Assembly: GCA_030639495.1 (NCBI GenBank)
Contig: DAOWCP010000016.1
Coordinates: forward strand, 1 to 32,447
Direction: 5' to 3'
DNA: 32,447 bases
Source of the DNA: JAGLTN01 sp023135255
GTDB lineage: Bacteria > Planctomycetota > Phycisphaerae > Sedimentisphaerales > Anaerobacaceae
Part shown: positions 1-8,230 of the stretch, in pieces
Layout: each line of letters starts with the position of its first letter
Position numbering within the stretch: the stretch's first letter is position 1
The notes under the pieces: model-generated
Database searches by the model: none
The model's input: only the letters and a program-made list of their open reading frames with translations
Told to the model about the DNA's origin: nothing
Program-made: the position numbers and the translations under genes

Positions 1-637
1 AAAAGTTTAAATATGACGCTAATTTTTCATTGAGTACATTCATCTCAGCGGTGTCATTTAGAGCGAAAGTTATATCGGGACAATAATCAAAATCAGAAAG
101 GCCTATAGATTTTAAATTTTCAACTGTGCTTGCACCTCTTGCCGCCAGATAACAACACTTTGGGATGAGCCATTTTGCGAGTATTCTGTTTATTCTGTTT
201 TTAAAAGGGCCCGATGCCTGGGAGACTTTTGCGACTTTTCCCCGAAGCAGCAACTTAGGCCAAATTGTTAAAACGTTAAATGGCAGGTATATCTCTCTGC
301 CATCGGAAAAACTAATGCCTGCTACGTCGATCAGAATGTCTGCTTTTTTAAGAAGCTTTGTATCGGATGACAGTGAGCTGAATGGCAGCTTTAAAAGCCA
401 TTCGAAAAACGTTAGAGGCAAGTGTTTAATTACCAGTGCAAAAGGGCTGCTGTCAGCGAGGGTGACAGTTTCATACTTATCTAATAAGGCCGAGTCCGCT
501 TTTTTATATGGTGTGAACAAGATAAATTCAGCATTGGGAAATTCTTTTCGCAGGCAGCGGATGACAGTAGTAGTCATGGCCTCGGCACCTTTGTTGCCGG
601 ATATGGAACCACCTGTTATAGCAATTATTTTTTTCAT
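1..637 (-). CDS. Polysaccharide pyruvyl transferase family protein (3' end beyond window)
   Basis: The reading frame starts at the ATG complementary to 635-637 and runs open to the left edge, so only the N-terminal ~212 residues are seen. The start has the family's glycine-rich opening (ITGGSISGNKGAEAM), followed later by an ARGASTVENLKSIGL stretch and a PDITFAL stretch, matching the R-x-x-S-x-x-x-L-x-x-x-G and P-D-x-x-F features of the CsaB/WcaK-type family (PF04230). Such enzymes add ketal pyruvate to cell-surface glycans, although many family members are uncharacterised. It lies after three polysaccharide-type genes on the same strand, but a 102-bp dispersed repeat separates it from the FrhB-like gene and ends 3 nt before its start codon. 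Family call is firm; exact substrate is unknown. Confidence 0.85.
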   Translation of the reverse strand, partial: MKKIIAITGGSISGNKGAEAMTTTVIRCLRKEFPNAEFILFTPYKKADSALLDKYETVTLADSSPFALVIKHLPLTFFEWLLKLPFSSLSSDTKLLKKADILIDVAGISFSDGREIYLPFNVLTIWPKLLLRGKVAKVSQASGPFKNRINRILAKWLIPKCCYLAARGASTVENLKSIGLSDFDYCPDITFALNDTAEMNVLNEKLASYLNF

Positions 638-640
638 AGC

Positions 641-741
641 ATACTACTCACAACTGAGTTTTTCCATTTATCCGCGGGTAAGTAACTTAAAATAACAAGT
701 TATGGACTTATTCGCGGACATTTATTACCCTTAAGGGTATT
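641..741 (-). repeat. Dispersed palindromic repeat, copy 1
   Basis: Reverse-oriented copy of a ~102-bp element also found at 10861, 11161 and 22719. Shared parts in order: a short palindrome TACCCTTAAGGGTA, CCGCGAATAA, AACTTGTTATTTTAAGTT, CCCGCGGATAAA, and a more diverged tail ending AGTAT. It fills the FrhB-pyruvyl transferase gap. Confidence 0.85.
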
Positions 742-750
742 CAGGGCTTA

Positions 751-1818
751 TCAGAAATTCTGAAGGAATTTTAAAAAAAGAAAATAAACATAAATTATAG
801 GCCTGGGAATTTTCATTATCCATCGACGAGTTTTTTCGTTTCGTGACAGCTTATAATTGATCATGATAATATGTGCCGCAAGCCAGTCATTCCAGCGGAC
901 CTTAGTTTTAACGGTATCTTTGATCTTTACGCCATAAAATTTCCCGACCTTAGAACGTGCGGTAACATTATAATGATAAATGAAAGATCTTTTTTGAGCA
1001 CGAAAAACAGTTTTGGTTTCAATGTCCCGCGAGATAAGCTTTTTCTGCTGGACCATTTCATCAAGAACTTTAGAGGCTTTTGGGTTACGGGTGAACATCA
1101 CGGTGTGTTTTATAGGATCATCTTTCATTTCTTTGAGCCAAACGTCACCTGCGCAAAAATCTGCATCATAGCCGGTATGGTCATGACAACGCAGGCATCT
1201 CCCAAGGCAGAAAAAATTTAGATTATGATAAACACTGAAATCTGTAAACGCAAATGCAAATTCGCTGCCGTCATTTAGTCGACCTTGCATTTGCCCTCTC
1301 CAGTGACCTCGTCTAAAGGCGAAATCTACCATTTTCTCCTGGTCGATCCTTTTTTTTTCGAGAACCGCATCGAGGAGATATCGTTGGCTGCTATGGCCGC
1401 AGAACAGAGCAATTGTGAATTTTATTTTCTCAGCCAGCTTAGGGTCTCTTTGAGCTAATTTTTTTAGTACTGTTGCATGGCAGGGCAAGGTAACAACTGC
1501 TACTCTGCCCGGAAATTCTTTGATCAGTCTGACAGCTTCTTTTGCGACGGGGACATCAATATATTTACTTGTCCTTGCTGACAAAATTTCTTCTTTTGTT
1601 TTTGCAAGTATTACTTCGCAATCGATCTTTTTACCATATTTGATCCTGGTGACAACAGCAGCGTCTATTTGAGATGTTTCGAGCAGGTGTATCAGAATCG
1701 CAGTGACAACACCCCCTGAAGCAGCGCCGGTTCTTATCTGTGGATCGGTGGAGTAGGCCATCACGGCATGCTCAACTTCTCCTATGTATTTTGCTGATAG
1801 TTCCTTAGTGTATTTCAT
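751..1818 (-). CDS. Coenzyme F420 hydrogenase/dehydrogenase beta-subunit (FrhB) family protein
   Basis: 355 residues. The N-terminal half has the FrhB/FdhB arrangement: a GAASGGVVTAIL stretch near residue 32, an ARTSKYIDVP segment, VVTLPCHAT near residue 110, and a cysteine-rich FCLGRCLRCHDHTGYDADFC region followed by AGDVW near residue 205-228. The usual N-terminal ferredoxin-like 4Fe-4S motif (C-x-x-C-x-x-C) of full-length FrhB proteins is missing. Family members bind flavin and iron-sulfur clusters; those found in capsule and exopolysaccharide loci next to pyruvyl transferases have no well-established reaction. Here it lies 15 bp downstream of the membrane glycosyltransferase and just before a pyruvyl transferase, which supports a glycan role by inference rather than F420 metabolism. 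Confidence 0.85.
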   Translation of the reverse strand: MKYTKELSAKYIGEVEHAVMAYSTDPQIRTGAASGGVVTAILIHLLETSQIDAAVVTRIKYGKKIDCEVILAKTKEEILSARTSKYIDVPVAKEAVRLIKEFPGRVAVVTLPCHATVLKKLAQRDPKLAEKIKFTIALFCGHSSQRYLLDAVLEKKRIDQEKMVDFAFRRGHWRGQMQGRLNDGSEFAFAFTDFSVYHNLNFFCLGRCLRCHDHTGYDADFCAGDVWLKEMKDDPIKHTVMFTRNPKASKVLDEMVQQKKLISRDIETKTVFRAQKRSFIYHYNVTARSKVGKFYGVKIKDTVKTKVRWNDWLAAHIIMINYKLSRNEKTRRWIMKIPRPIIYVYFLFLKFLQNF

Positions 1819-1833
1819 GAGAAATCACAGGCC

Positions 1834-3609
1834 TTAACGTTTTTTCAAAAAGACAACCCCAATTTTTTTATCGGATTTTATTTCGTATTTTTGCTGCAAT
1901 TTGGCAGTAAGTTTCTTTTCGGTAAGTTTGTTCCAGTCGCCGAAGGTTAAAAACGCAAATGTATAGTTGGCAGTTGTGATGTCATCGAATTCAGCATCGA
2001 TAAACTGATTATATTCAAATTCCTGGTTAAAGAAAATATTAAACATCCAGCAGTGCGACCTGTCATCTCTGCCAAGCATCCACGATCGTTTGTGCAGGTC
2101 TTTGGAGACGAGTATTTTTACGTTTTTATCAAACCTCAGCTGGTCAGCAAAGGTTTTGTAAGGCTGATATCGCCACTCACTTGAACGCTTAACATCTTCA
2201 TTTTTCAGCGATTTAAAGCCCTGGGTTAGTGGAAAATAAATTAACATAAAAAATGCCAATATGGTAAAGAACCATGCTGCGAAAGCTCTCTTTTTAGAAA
2301 GCACGGATACTATTAATAACAATGTGACAGCGAAAGGCATTATTGCTACCGCGTAAAATTTTGCTGCATCCTTAACACGGAATGTTTTGACGCAGTATGG
2401 GACTTTGCTCATAATTATTAATAGTATTATGAAAGCAACGATTGTTAAGCCAGCTGCGATAAGTTTTTTGGGGATTGCGATATTTGCCTTGGCAAAGAAC
2501 TTTTTGCCTTTTAAGTCGAAAGCGAAAAACTGCCCCGCCCATACACAGACACCGGGAATGATCGGTGCGATATACCTTGGAACGATATGCCATCTGCCTC
2601 TTATAAAGCCGAGGAAGAACAATACAACCAAAGGCACAAGCCATGCGAAAGCTTTTTTACCTGTCGGGTCTTTTCCTGGAAGTTTAGAACCTGCGATTAT
2701 ATACAGTAAAAATGGGCCGAATAACGCCAAAGAAGAAATGTAGCTATACCATGAGGTCATGGGCTTGTCTTTGGGGTGTGTGCGGAAATTAAACCCTAAT
2801 ACGCCTTGCCAGCTTGATGGTCTTAATGAGAAGAAAAAGTCCCCCATGAATGCAAGGTCGCATAGCATTAAAATTAAGTAAGCTGAAAAGACGCCGATGA
2901 TCGCGAATTTTGCTTCTGTTATGAATCTTTTTAAACTTCTGGAGCCTGAGCTGTCCTGGCCGAGTGAGAGGAAAAGCGGTGCCAGGCAGATTCCTGTTTC
3001 TTTTGACTTTACCGCCCAGAGAAAGATCATACCAAGAAAAAGAATGAACCAGTTGCGATGTTTTGAATCTTCGCAGAGGAATGCAAGATATATGAACGTG
3101 CCGAGCATTGCGAGAAACATTACTGTTGCATCGGCGAAAGTACAACCGGCATAGCGTGCAAAAAGAGGCTGGGCGATGAAAAATATCATTGATATCGCTG
3201 CAACGAAGTAACTTTTTTTATCTGATATGAGTTTAGCGCAATAGTAAACTAACAGCGAAGTTGAAAAGAACAAAAAGCACCAGTAAGCTTTTGCGCCGGC
3301 GATAGAATCATTCAGCAGGAACATAAAAAATTTCTGCAAATAAATATGGCCATAGCGGTTGAGAACCCAACCCTGTTTTGTTGTATACTGAGAGAGATTC
3401 ATGTACAGCAGGTCGTCCCATTCTATAGAAGTACCGACATGAAAGAAAGCCCATACAGCGGCGATGAAGGCCAAGGCTGGTACTATCATATAGTCAAAAC
3501 GTTTAAGGTTTGTGATTGCAGAGTTTAATTCGAGTTCAGTTTTTTCGGTAATATCCACCTGTATAAGCGGAATTTTGGAAGTGTTTCTTTTGTTTTTTGC
3601 CATATTCAT
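1834..3609 (-). CDS. Multi-pass membrane protein, probable GT-C-type glycosyltransferase
   Basis: 591 residues with about ten to twelve hydrophobic segments spread from residue ~42 to ~460 and a soluble C-terminal domain of ~120 residues. An acidic EWDDLLYMN motif follows the first membrane segment (residues ~63-71). This is the place where GT-C fold enzymes (ArnT/PMT, family 39-like) carry a catalytic acidic pair in the first periplasmic loop. Such enzymes transfer sugars from polyprenyl-phosphate carriers on the outer face of the membrane. The gene upstream is a polyprenyl-phosphate-type GT2, 18 bp away, which would supply the lipid-linked donor. No named family could be assigned beyond this topology and motif. 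A second ATG two codons in (3603) is also possible. Confidence 0.7.
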   Translation of the reverse strand: MNMAKNKRNTSKIPLIQVDITEKTELELNSAITNLKRFDYMIVPALAFIAAVWAFFHVGTSIEWDDLLYMNLSQYTTKQGWVLNRYGHIYLQKFFMFLLNDSIAGAKAYWCFLFFSTSLLVYYCAKLISDKKSYFVAAISMIFFIAQPLFARYAGCTFADATVMFLAMLGTFIYLAFLCEDSKHRNWFILFLGMIFLWAVKSKETGICLAPLFLSLGQDSSGSRSLKRFITEAKFAIIGVFSAYLILMLCDLAFMGDFFFSLRPSSWQGVLGFNFRTHPKDKPMTSWYSYISSLALFGPFLLYIIAGSKLPGKDPTGKKAFAWLVPLVVLFFLGFIRGRWHIVPRYIAPIIPGVCVWAGQFFAFDLKGKKFFAKANIAIPKKLIAAGLTIVAFIILLIIMSKVPYCVKTFRVKDAAKFYAVAIMPFAVTLLLIVSVLSKKRAFAAWFFTILAFFMLIYFPLTQGFKSLKNEDVKRSSEWRYQPYKTFADQLRFDKNVKILVSKDLHKRSWMLGRDDRSHCWMFNIFFNQEFEYNQFIDAEFDDITTANYTFAFLTFGDWNKLTEKKLTAKLQQKYEIKSDKKIGVVFLKKR

Positions 3610-3627
3610 CTGAGCATTTTTAATAGT

Positions 3628-4605
3628 TTATTTTTCTTTATCGTATTCCTGTTTTCTAAGCAGAAACAGCTGTTCATCCTGGAGTATTCTCAGCCTGTTT
3701 AACATTCCGGCAAGCAAAGCAGTAATATAGCAAATAAGGGCAATAAAAGCAAAAGCACCAGTAAAAAAGGCGACGAAAGTATAAGGTCTGAAAGCTCCGG
3801 TTGTTAGAAAGTGTATAGAAACAAACAGACCAGTAATAATAGCGAGAATCAGAAAAAAAAGACTGATTCCGCCGAAAACTTTCATAGGTCTGTAATCTCT
3901 AAAGGCGCGAAGCATTATAATCAGGCTGTTCCATCCATACTTCCAGAGGTTTGATGCAACTTTGCTTTTACCGACTTTACGAACACCGATAACTTCCACG
4001 GGCACTTCAATAATCTTTAAGCCTCTAAAAGCCAGTTCGAGAATAATTTCATGAGTATATGTATGCCCGCCGAGAAGCGTAGCTCTAAGGGCAGCGTCTC
4101 TGCTGTATGCTCGAAAACCGCAAGAGACATCATGGAGTTTTTGCCCGGTGAGGTTATTAACAATGTTAGCGACGCGGAAGTTGCCCCATTTTTTTATCCA
4201 GGGCATGTCTGGGATGAGATTTTTGTCAGCGAATCTGCTGGCGGTAACCATGTCTGCCTGGCCTTGGATTATAGGCTTAATGAGTTTTGGGATATCGTCC
4301 GTGTTGAATTGTCCGTCAGCATCTATATTAACAATAATATCAGCGCCGAGAGCTAATGCGGACTTAAAACCCTGGCCAAAAGCTGCACCTAAGCCCTTGT
4401 TATGGGTGAAAGTGACGACCTTAGCGCCCGCCTCGGAAGCTGCTTTTTCAGTTTCATCTTCGCTGCCGTCATTGATGACTACGACATCGATGCAGTCAAT
4501 TCCCTCGATTTGTTGGGGGATGCTGTTTATGACCTGTCCTACCGTAGCGGCTTCATTGTAAGCCGGTATTGTCACTACTAACTTAAAGTTTTTTTTCTGG
4601 TCCAC
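3628..4605 (-). CDS. Family 2 glycosyltransferase, polyprenyl-phosphate (DPM1-like) type
   Basis: 325 residues, starting at a GTG. The N-terminal GT-A domain shows VVTIPAYNEAATVGQVI, VVINDGSEDET, and the metal-binding D-x-D motif in NIDADGQFN near residue 95. The GFRAYSRDA segment near residue 164 and an RKVGKSK segment are typical of dolichol/polyprenyl-phosphate mannosyl- or glucosyl-transferases. Two membrane helices follow at ~245-305. The expected product is a polyprenyl-phosphate sugar made on the cytoplasmic face. It heads the polysaccharide group, 18 bp before the GT-C-like gene, and follows the glyA-like gene by 65 bp. The nucleotide-sugar substrate cannot be told from sequence. Confidence 0.9.
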   Translation of the reverse strand: MDQKKNFKLVVTIPAYNEAATVGQVINSIPQQIEGIDCIDVVVINDGSEDETEKAASEAGAKVVTFTHNKGLGAAFGQGFKSALALGADIIVNIDADGQFNTDDIPKLIKPIIQGQADMVTASRFADKNLIPDMPWIKKWGNFRVANIVNNLTGQKLHDVSCGFRAYSRDAALRATLLGGHTYTHEIILELAFRGLKIIEVPVEVIGVRKVGKSKVASNLWKYGWNSLIIMLRAFRDYRPMKVFGGISLFFLILAIITGLFVSIHFLTTGAFRPYTFVAFFTGAFAFIALICYITALLAGMLNRLRILQDEQLFLLRKQEYDKEK

Positions 4606-4670
4606 TTTTTATATCCCGAAACAAGACTATAGGCATACTGCTTTTATTTTAGTTATATTTATTATACAAA

Positions 4671-6098
4671 TCAGATAATCGAAAACTTATTGCAAAGCAT
4701 AGCAACATTTTCAAGTGTCTGCTTTTTGACCGATGGATCTACCTTGTAGTTCTTTTCGTCTAATATTACAGTGTTGTTTAACGCTATATTTATCATTTCA
4801 AATATGGCGTCCATCTGTGTATCTTCCATATTGTTCTTTGTGACGATAGGCGTCCCGAGTCTCATCCCGCTTGTGACAGACATTGGTCTTGTGTCATAAG
4901 GCAGGGCGTTCATATTTATAATTATGCCGCACTCTTCCAGTACTCGCTGAGCGATGATACCGGTCATCGCAGGAATTGAATTAGAAACGTTTATCAAAAC
5001 CATGTGGTTATCAGTACCGCCTGTGATAACATCATAACCAGCGTTGACAAAATTCTGTGAAAGTCTTTTAGCATTTTTTATAACTTTAAATTGTCTTTGT
5101 TTATAACTGTCAGTAAGAGTTTCTTTGAAAAATATAGCTTTAGCAGCGATATGGTTCATGTAAGGCGTACCCTGTACTCCTGGGAATGTAGCCTTTTGTA
5201 TACGTTTGTACAGTGTGGTTTTTTTACCGTTTGCAGTAAATGGTTTGTCGTAATCTTTGCCCATCAGGATAAGCCCGCCTCTTGGCCCGCCGGGTTTATA
5301 TGTACTTGATGTGGTAAAGTGAGCATAGTCTATCGGCGAAGGATGAGCACCGCCTATAACCAGTGCTGCCAGATGAGAAATATCAGCCAGCAAAAATGCG
5401 TCAACCTCGTCGGCTATTTCTCTGAATTTCTTAAAATCGATTGTTCTTGAGTGGGCTGCTGCACCGCAGATAATCAACTTTGGTCTGACCTTTAAAGCAA
5501 GGTCGCGGATGTTATCGTAATCAAGCAAGTATGTTTTCCGGTCAACATAATAATTGTGTATGTTGAAAAACTTACCCGAAAATGATACTCTCGCGCCATG
5601 GGATATATGGCCCCCCTGATCCAGTGCCAGACTTAATATTGTATCGTCTTTTTCGAGGATCGCAGTCATGATGATCTGATTGGCCTGGGTTCCTGAATGT
5701 GGCTGAACGTTTGCGTATTTGGCATTGAATGTCTGTTTAGCACGTTCTATCGCTATATATTCTATCTGATCGACAAAATTGCTTCCGCCGTGGAATCTAT
5801 GACCAATGAAACCTTCAGTTGTTTTATTCTGCACAACAGAGCCCAATGCTGCCAGGACGGATGGGCTGCATTGGTTTTCCGCTGCTATGAGTTGAATAGT
5901 GTTTAGCTGTCGGTCGTACTCTTTTCTTATCAGTGCATAGACATCAGCATCGCTTTTCAGTAAAGAATTTATAATGTTCTGATGGTACTGTTCAAAGTTG
6001 AGCCTTGCCGGTAGCTTTGATGAAACCACTTCATATACATCCTTGTCAGATGTTTTAACATCGCTGCCGTGTCTTTCGATGGTTCTTTTTTGGTTCAT
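4671..6098 (-). CDS. glyA: Divergent serine hydroxymethyltransferase (GlyA-like, PLP-dependent)
   Basis: 475 residues, about 50 longer than E. coli GlyA because of an N-terminal extension. Clear SHMT landmarks: LIAAENQCSPSV, YANVQPHSGTQAN, the PLP-binding aspartate in LADISHLAALV, the PLP lysine in TTSSTYKPGGPRGGL, FPGVQGTP, GGTDNHMVLI, and the carboxylate-binding arginine in TSGMRLGTP. Several usual active-site residues differ: the tyrosine-containing KYAEGYPGKRYYGG is here NKTTEGFIGHRFHGG, the THK before the lysine is TYK, and HGGH is QGGH. SHMT normally interconverts serine and glycine with tetrahydrofolate. The changes suggest a paralogous subfamily with possibly altered substrate or folate use. 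Position between rseP (41 bp) and GT2 (65 bp) gives little functional hint. Gene symbol is family-level only. Confidence 0.8.
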   Translation of the reverse strand: MNQKRTIERHGSDVKTSDKDVYEVVSSKLPARLNFEQYHQNIINSLLKSDADVYALIRKEYDRQLNTIQLIAAENQCSPSVLAALGSVVQNKTTEGFIGHRFHGGSNFVDQIEYIAIERAKQTFNAKYANVQPHSGTQANQIIMTAILEKDDTILSLALDQGGHISHGARVSFSGKFFNIHNYYVDRKTYLLDYDNIRDLALKVRPKLIICGAAAHSRTIDFKKFREIADEVDAFLLADISHLAALVIGGAHPSPIDYAHFTTSSTYKPGGPRGGLILMGKDYDKPFTANGKKTTLYKRIQKATFPGVQGTPYMNHIAAKAIFFKETLTDSYKQRQFKVIKNAKRLSQNFVNAGYDVITGGTDNHMVLINVSNSIPAMTGIIAQRVLEECGIIINMNALPYDTRPMSVTSGMRLGTPIVTKNNMEDTQMDAIFEMINIALNNTVILDEKNYKVDPSVKKQTLENVAMLCNKFSII

Positions 6099-6139
6099 CC
6101 TAAACCCACTTTTTCATACTATTGCCGTGTCGAATTTAT

Positions 6140-8230
6140 TTAGATAATATAGTCTATAAGATTTCTTAAGTCATTGAAAGTAATATATAAAGCAAATGCC
6201 AACACTGCAGCCAGCCCGGCATAGAGAAAATACATCTGCACCTTTTCATTTACTGGTGAGCCTTTAATTTTTTCAATAGCCAAAAATACGATATGCCCGC
6301 CATCGAACGGCAATAATGGCAGAGCGTTAAATACTGCGATACAAGCGCTGATCAGGCCTATAAAGTTCATATAATAGACTAGCGGATAGTCTTTTATTAT
6401 TCGATAGCTCATTGTGACAATTCCTACAGGCCCGGAAAGATATTTCGGGCTTACATAGCCGAAAATAAGACTTTTCAGTGTCTGGTAGGAGTTTACGATG
6501 AACATTTCCGTAGAGCGGTATCCCATTGCTATCGCATTTACAGGCCCGGTGGCTTTATATAATCTTTCCAAAGGTTCAAACGGTATGATGCTCTGGAAAA
6601 CTGATTCTATTGGTTTAAAGTTTTCAACTGCTGAAAGATCCAGCATTACATCGCCTGCGATTTCGTCATTAAGCCTGTAATCAATAGTTAATTTTTGGTC
6701 GGAGTTCTGGTTGATTATTCTTGCGATGTCGAAAAAGTTTGATACTTCTATTCCGTCAACAGCGGTTATCGTTGCGCCGTCGGGTATGTCGAGTTTTGCA
6801 AAGCCGTTATTGGGGTCTGTTGTTTTAGCTACAACAGCATTATTAACGTCAAGATCTAATCCGATACCTATAACGACTCTTTTTTCTTTGTTTTTTTCTG
6901 GTATTGTTGTAATTGTCAACAGTTGATCTTTGCCAGCTTCATCTTTTCTGATAACGCCAACATCGAGTGGTTTTTTGTCAAAATTCGCAACGATATCTCT
7001 CATCTGCTTATATGTCGGATTATCAGTCTCTGCGATCCTGACAATGACATCGCCGGTCTTAAGGTTATTATCTTTGGTAACACCGACAATTTTTAGCCTT
7101 GGAACCATTGAGCAGAGATTGCCGAGAGTTTTTTCATCCAGACTTGAACCTGTTCTCAGGTTCAGGGTCAATTTTATATCAGCATGTATGGGCTGTGGTC
7201 TGTTTGTTTCGGGGTTTATCCTGTCAGCAAGGACAGCTACCTGCGGATTTAAAGCAGATGCTGTTATTTTTTCAAGCTCAAGATAATTCTGTATATCCTG
7301 ACCGCCGACAGCTTTTATTACATCGCCGGGCAAAAGTCCTGTTTGAGCCAGCATTTCGTTTGGGTCATCGACTTTTGAAATTTCCAGAGTCAAAGGTGAG
7401 AAAATTCCAAAAGCTTTCAGCCCGCCCTGCTTACTGGCTACCGGGACAATACTGTATTCTGCTGTTGAATTGTCGAGATGTTTAACTTTTAGCTCTACCG
7501 GTTCATTAGGCCCTGCCATCGTGGCAGCCATCGCAAGATTCATGAATTGCAGGTCCCTGGTTTCTCCATTGATGGAAATGACCTCATCGCCTGCGACCAG
7601 ACCTGCTTTTGCTGCCGGTGAATCAGGTCGAACTCCTCCGACAACAGCGGGCATTTGCTTGATTCCGATGAGAAATACTACCATGAAAATGATTACAGCA
7701 CTTATTACGTTAGACGTGACACCAGCCGCGATAACAGCCATTCTGATCCAGACGGGTTTATTCGCGTACGATCTTGGGTCGTCACTTTTCCCCACCTCTT
7801 TGGTGTCTTCCTGGCCTAACATTTTTACAAAACCGCCGAAAGGTATCAGACCGATACGGTATTCGGTTTCACCTGGTTTTGCTTTTTTACCTATGGTGAA
7901 TTGATAGAGACAAGATTCGCTTTCTATGTCACCTTCTTTGCTTACTTTCGGGATCAGTTTAATGACAAAGCCTTTTTCAGTTCTCTTTACCGTCAGCAGT
8001 ATTGGCGGAAAGCCTATCGAAAATGCTTCGACTTTTATCCCGCTGAATTTAGCAACGCTGAAATGACCAAGCTCATGGATTATGATTACTAATCCGATGC
8101 CGATCAATGAGAACATGATGTTTTTGAAAACCGTAAAATTGGTAGCGACAAAGGAAATAATCGCAATTATGAGCAGCAATTTTACTATCAGGTTAAGCTT
8201 CTTATTTAATAAACCTCTTGGTTCAGGCAT
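6140..8230 (-). CDS. rseP: RseP-type site-2 intramembrane metalloprotease with several PDZ domains
   Basis: About 696 residues, much longer than the ~450 of E. coli RseP. The zinc motif HELGH (residues 52-56) sits in a membrane helix, and the second motif, NALPLLPFDGGH, lies near the C-terminus with the third metal-ligand aspartate, followed by a last membrane helix. Between them are about four PDZ-like modules, marked by PAAKAGLVAGDEVISING, QTGLLPGDVIKAVGG, NLKTGDVIVRI and DIPDGATITAVDGIEV. Site-2 proteases cut membrane-bound anti-sigma factors or signal-peptide remnants. The gene overlaps the end of dxr, the common dxr-rseP arrangement. I prefer the ATG at 8230, which has a GAGAGG Shine-Dalgarno, over the in-frame ATG at 8254, which lacks one and overlaps dxr more. 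Confidence 0.9.
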   Translation of the reverse strand: MPEPRGLLNKKLNLIVKLLLIIAIISFVATNFTVFKNIMFSLIGIGLVIIIHELGHFSVAKFSGIKVEAFSIGFPPILLTVKRTEKGFVIKLIPKVSKEGDIESESCLYQFTIGKKAKPGETEYRIGLIPFGGFVKMLGQEDTKEVGKSDDPRSYANKPVWIRMAVIAAGVTSNVISAVIIFMVVFLIGIKQMPAVVGGVRPDSPAAKAGLVAGDEVISINGETRDLQFMNLAMAATMAGPNEPVELKVKHLDNSTAEYSIVPVASKQGGLKAFGIFSPLTLEISKVDDPNEMLAQTGLLPGDVIKAVGGQDIQNYLELEKITASALNPQVAVLADRINPETNRPQPIHADIKLTLNLRTGSSLDEKTLGNLCSMVPRLKIVGVTKDNNLKTGDVIVRIAETDNPTYKQMRDIVANFDKKPLDVGVIRKDEAGKDQLLTITTIPEKNKEKRVVIGIGLDLDVNNAVVAKTTDPNNGFAKLDIPDGATITAVDGIEVSNFFDIARIINQNSDQKLTIDYRLNDEIAGDVMLDLSAVENFKPIESVFQSIIPFEPLERLYKATGPVNAIAMGYRSTEMFIVNSYQTLKSLIFGYVSPKYLSGPVGIVTMSYRIIKDYPLVYYMNFIGLISACIAVFNALPLLPFDGGHIVFLAIEKIKGSPVNEKVQMYFLYAGLAAVLAFALYITFNDLRNLIDYII

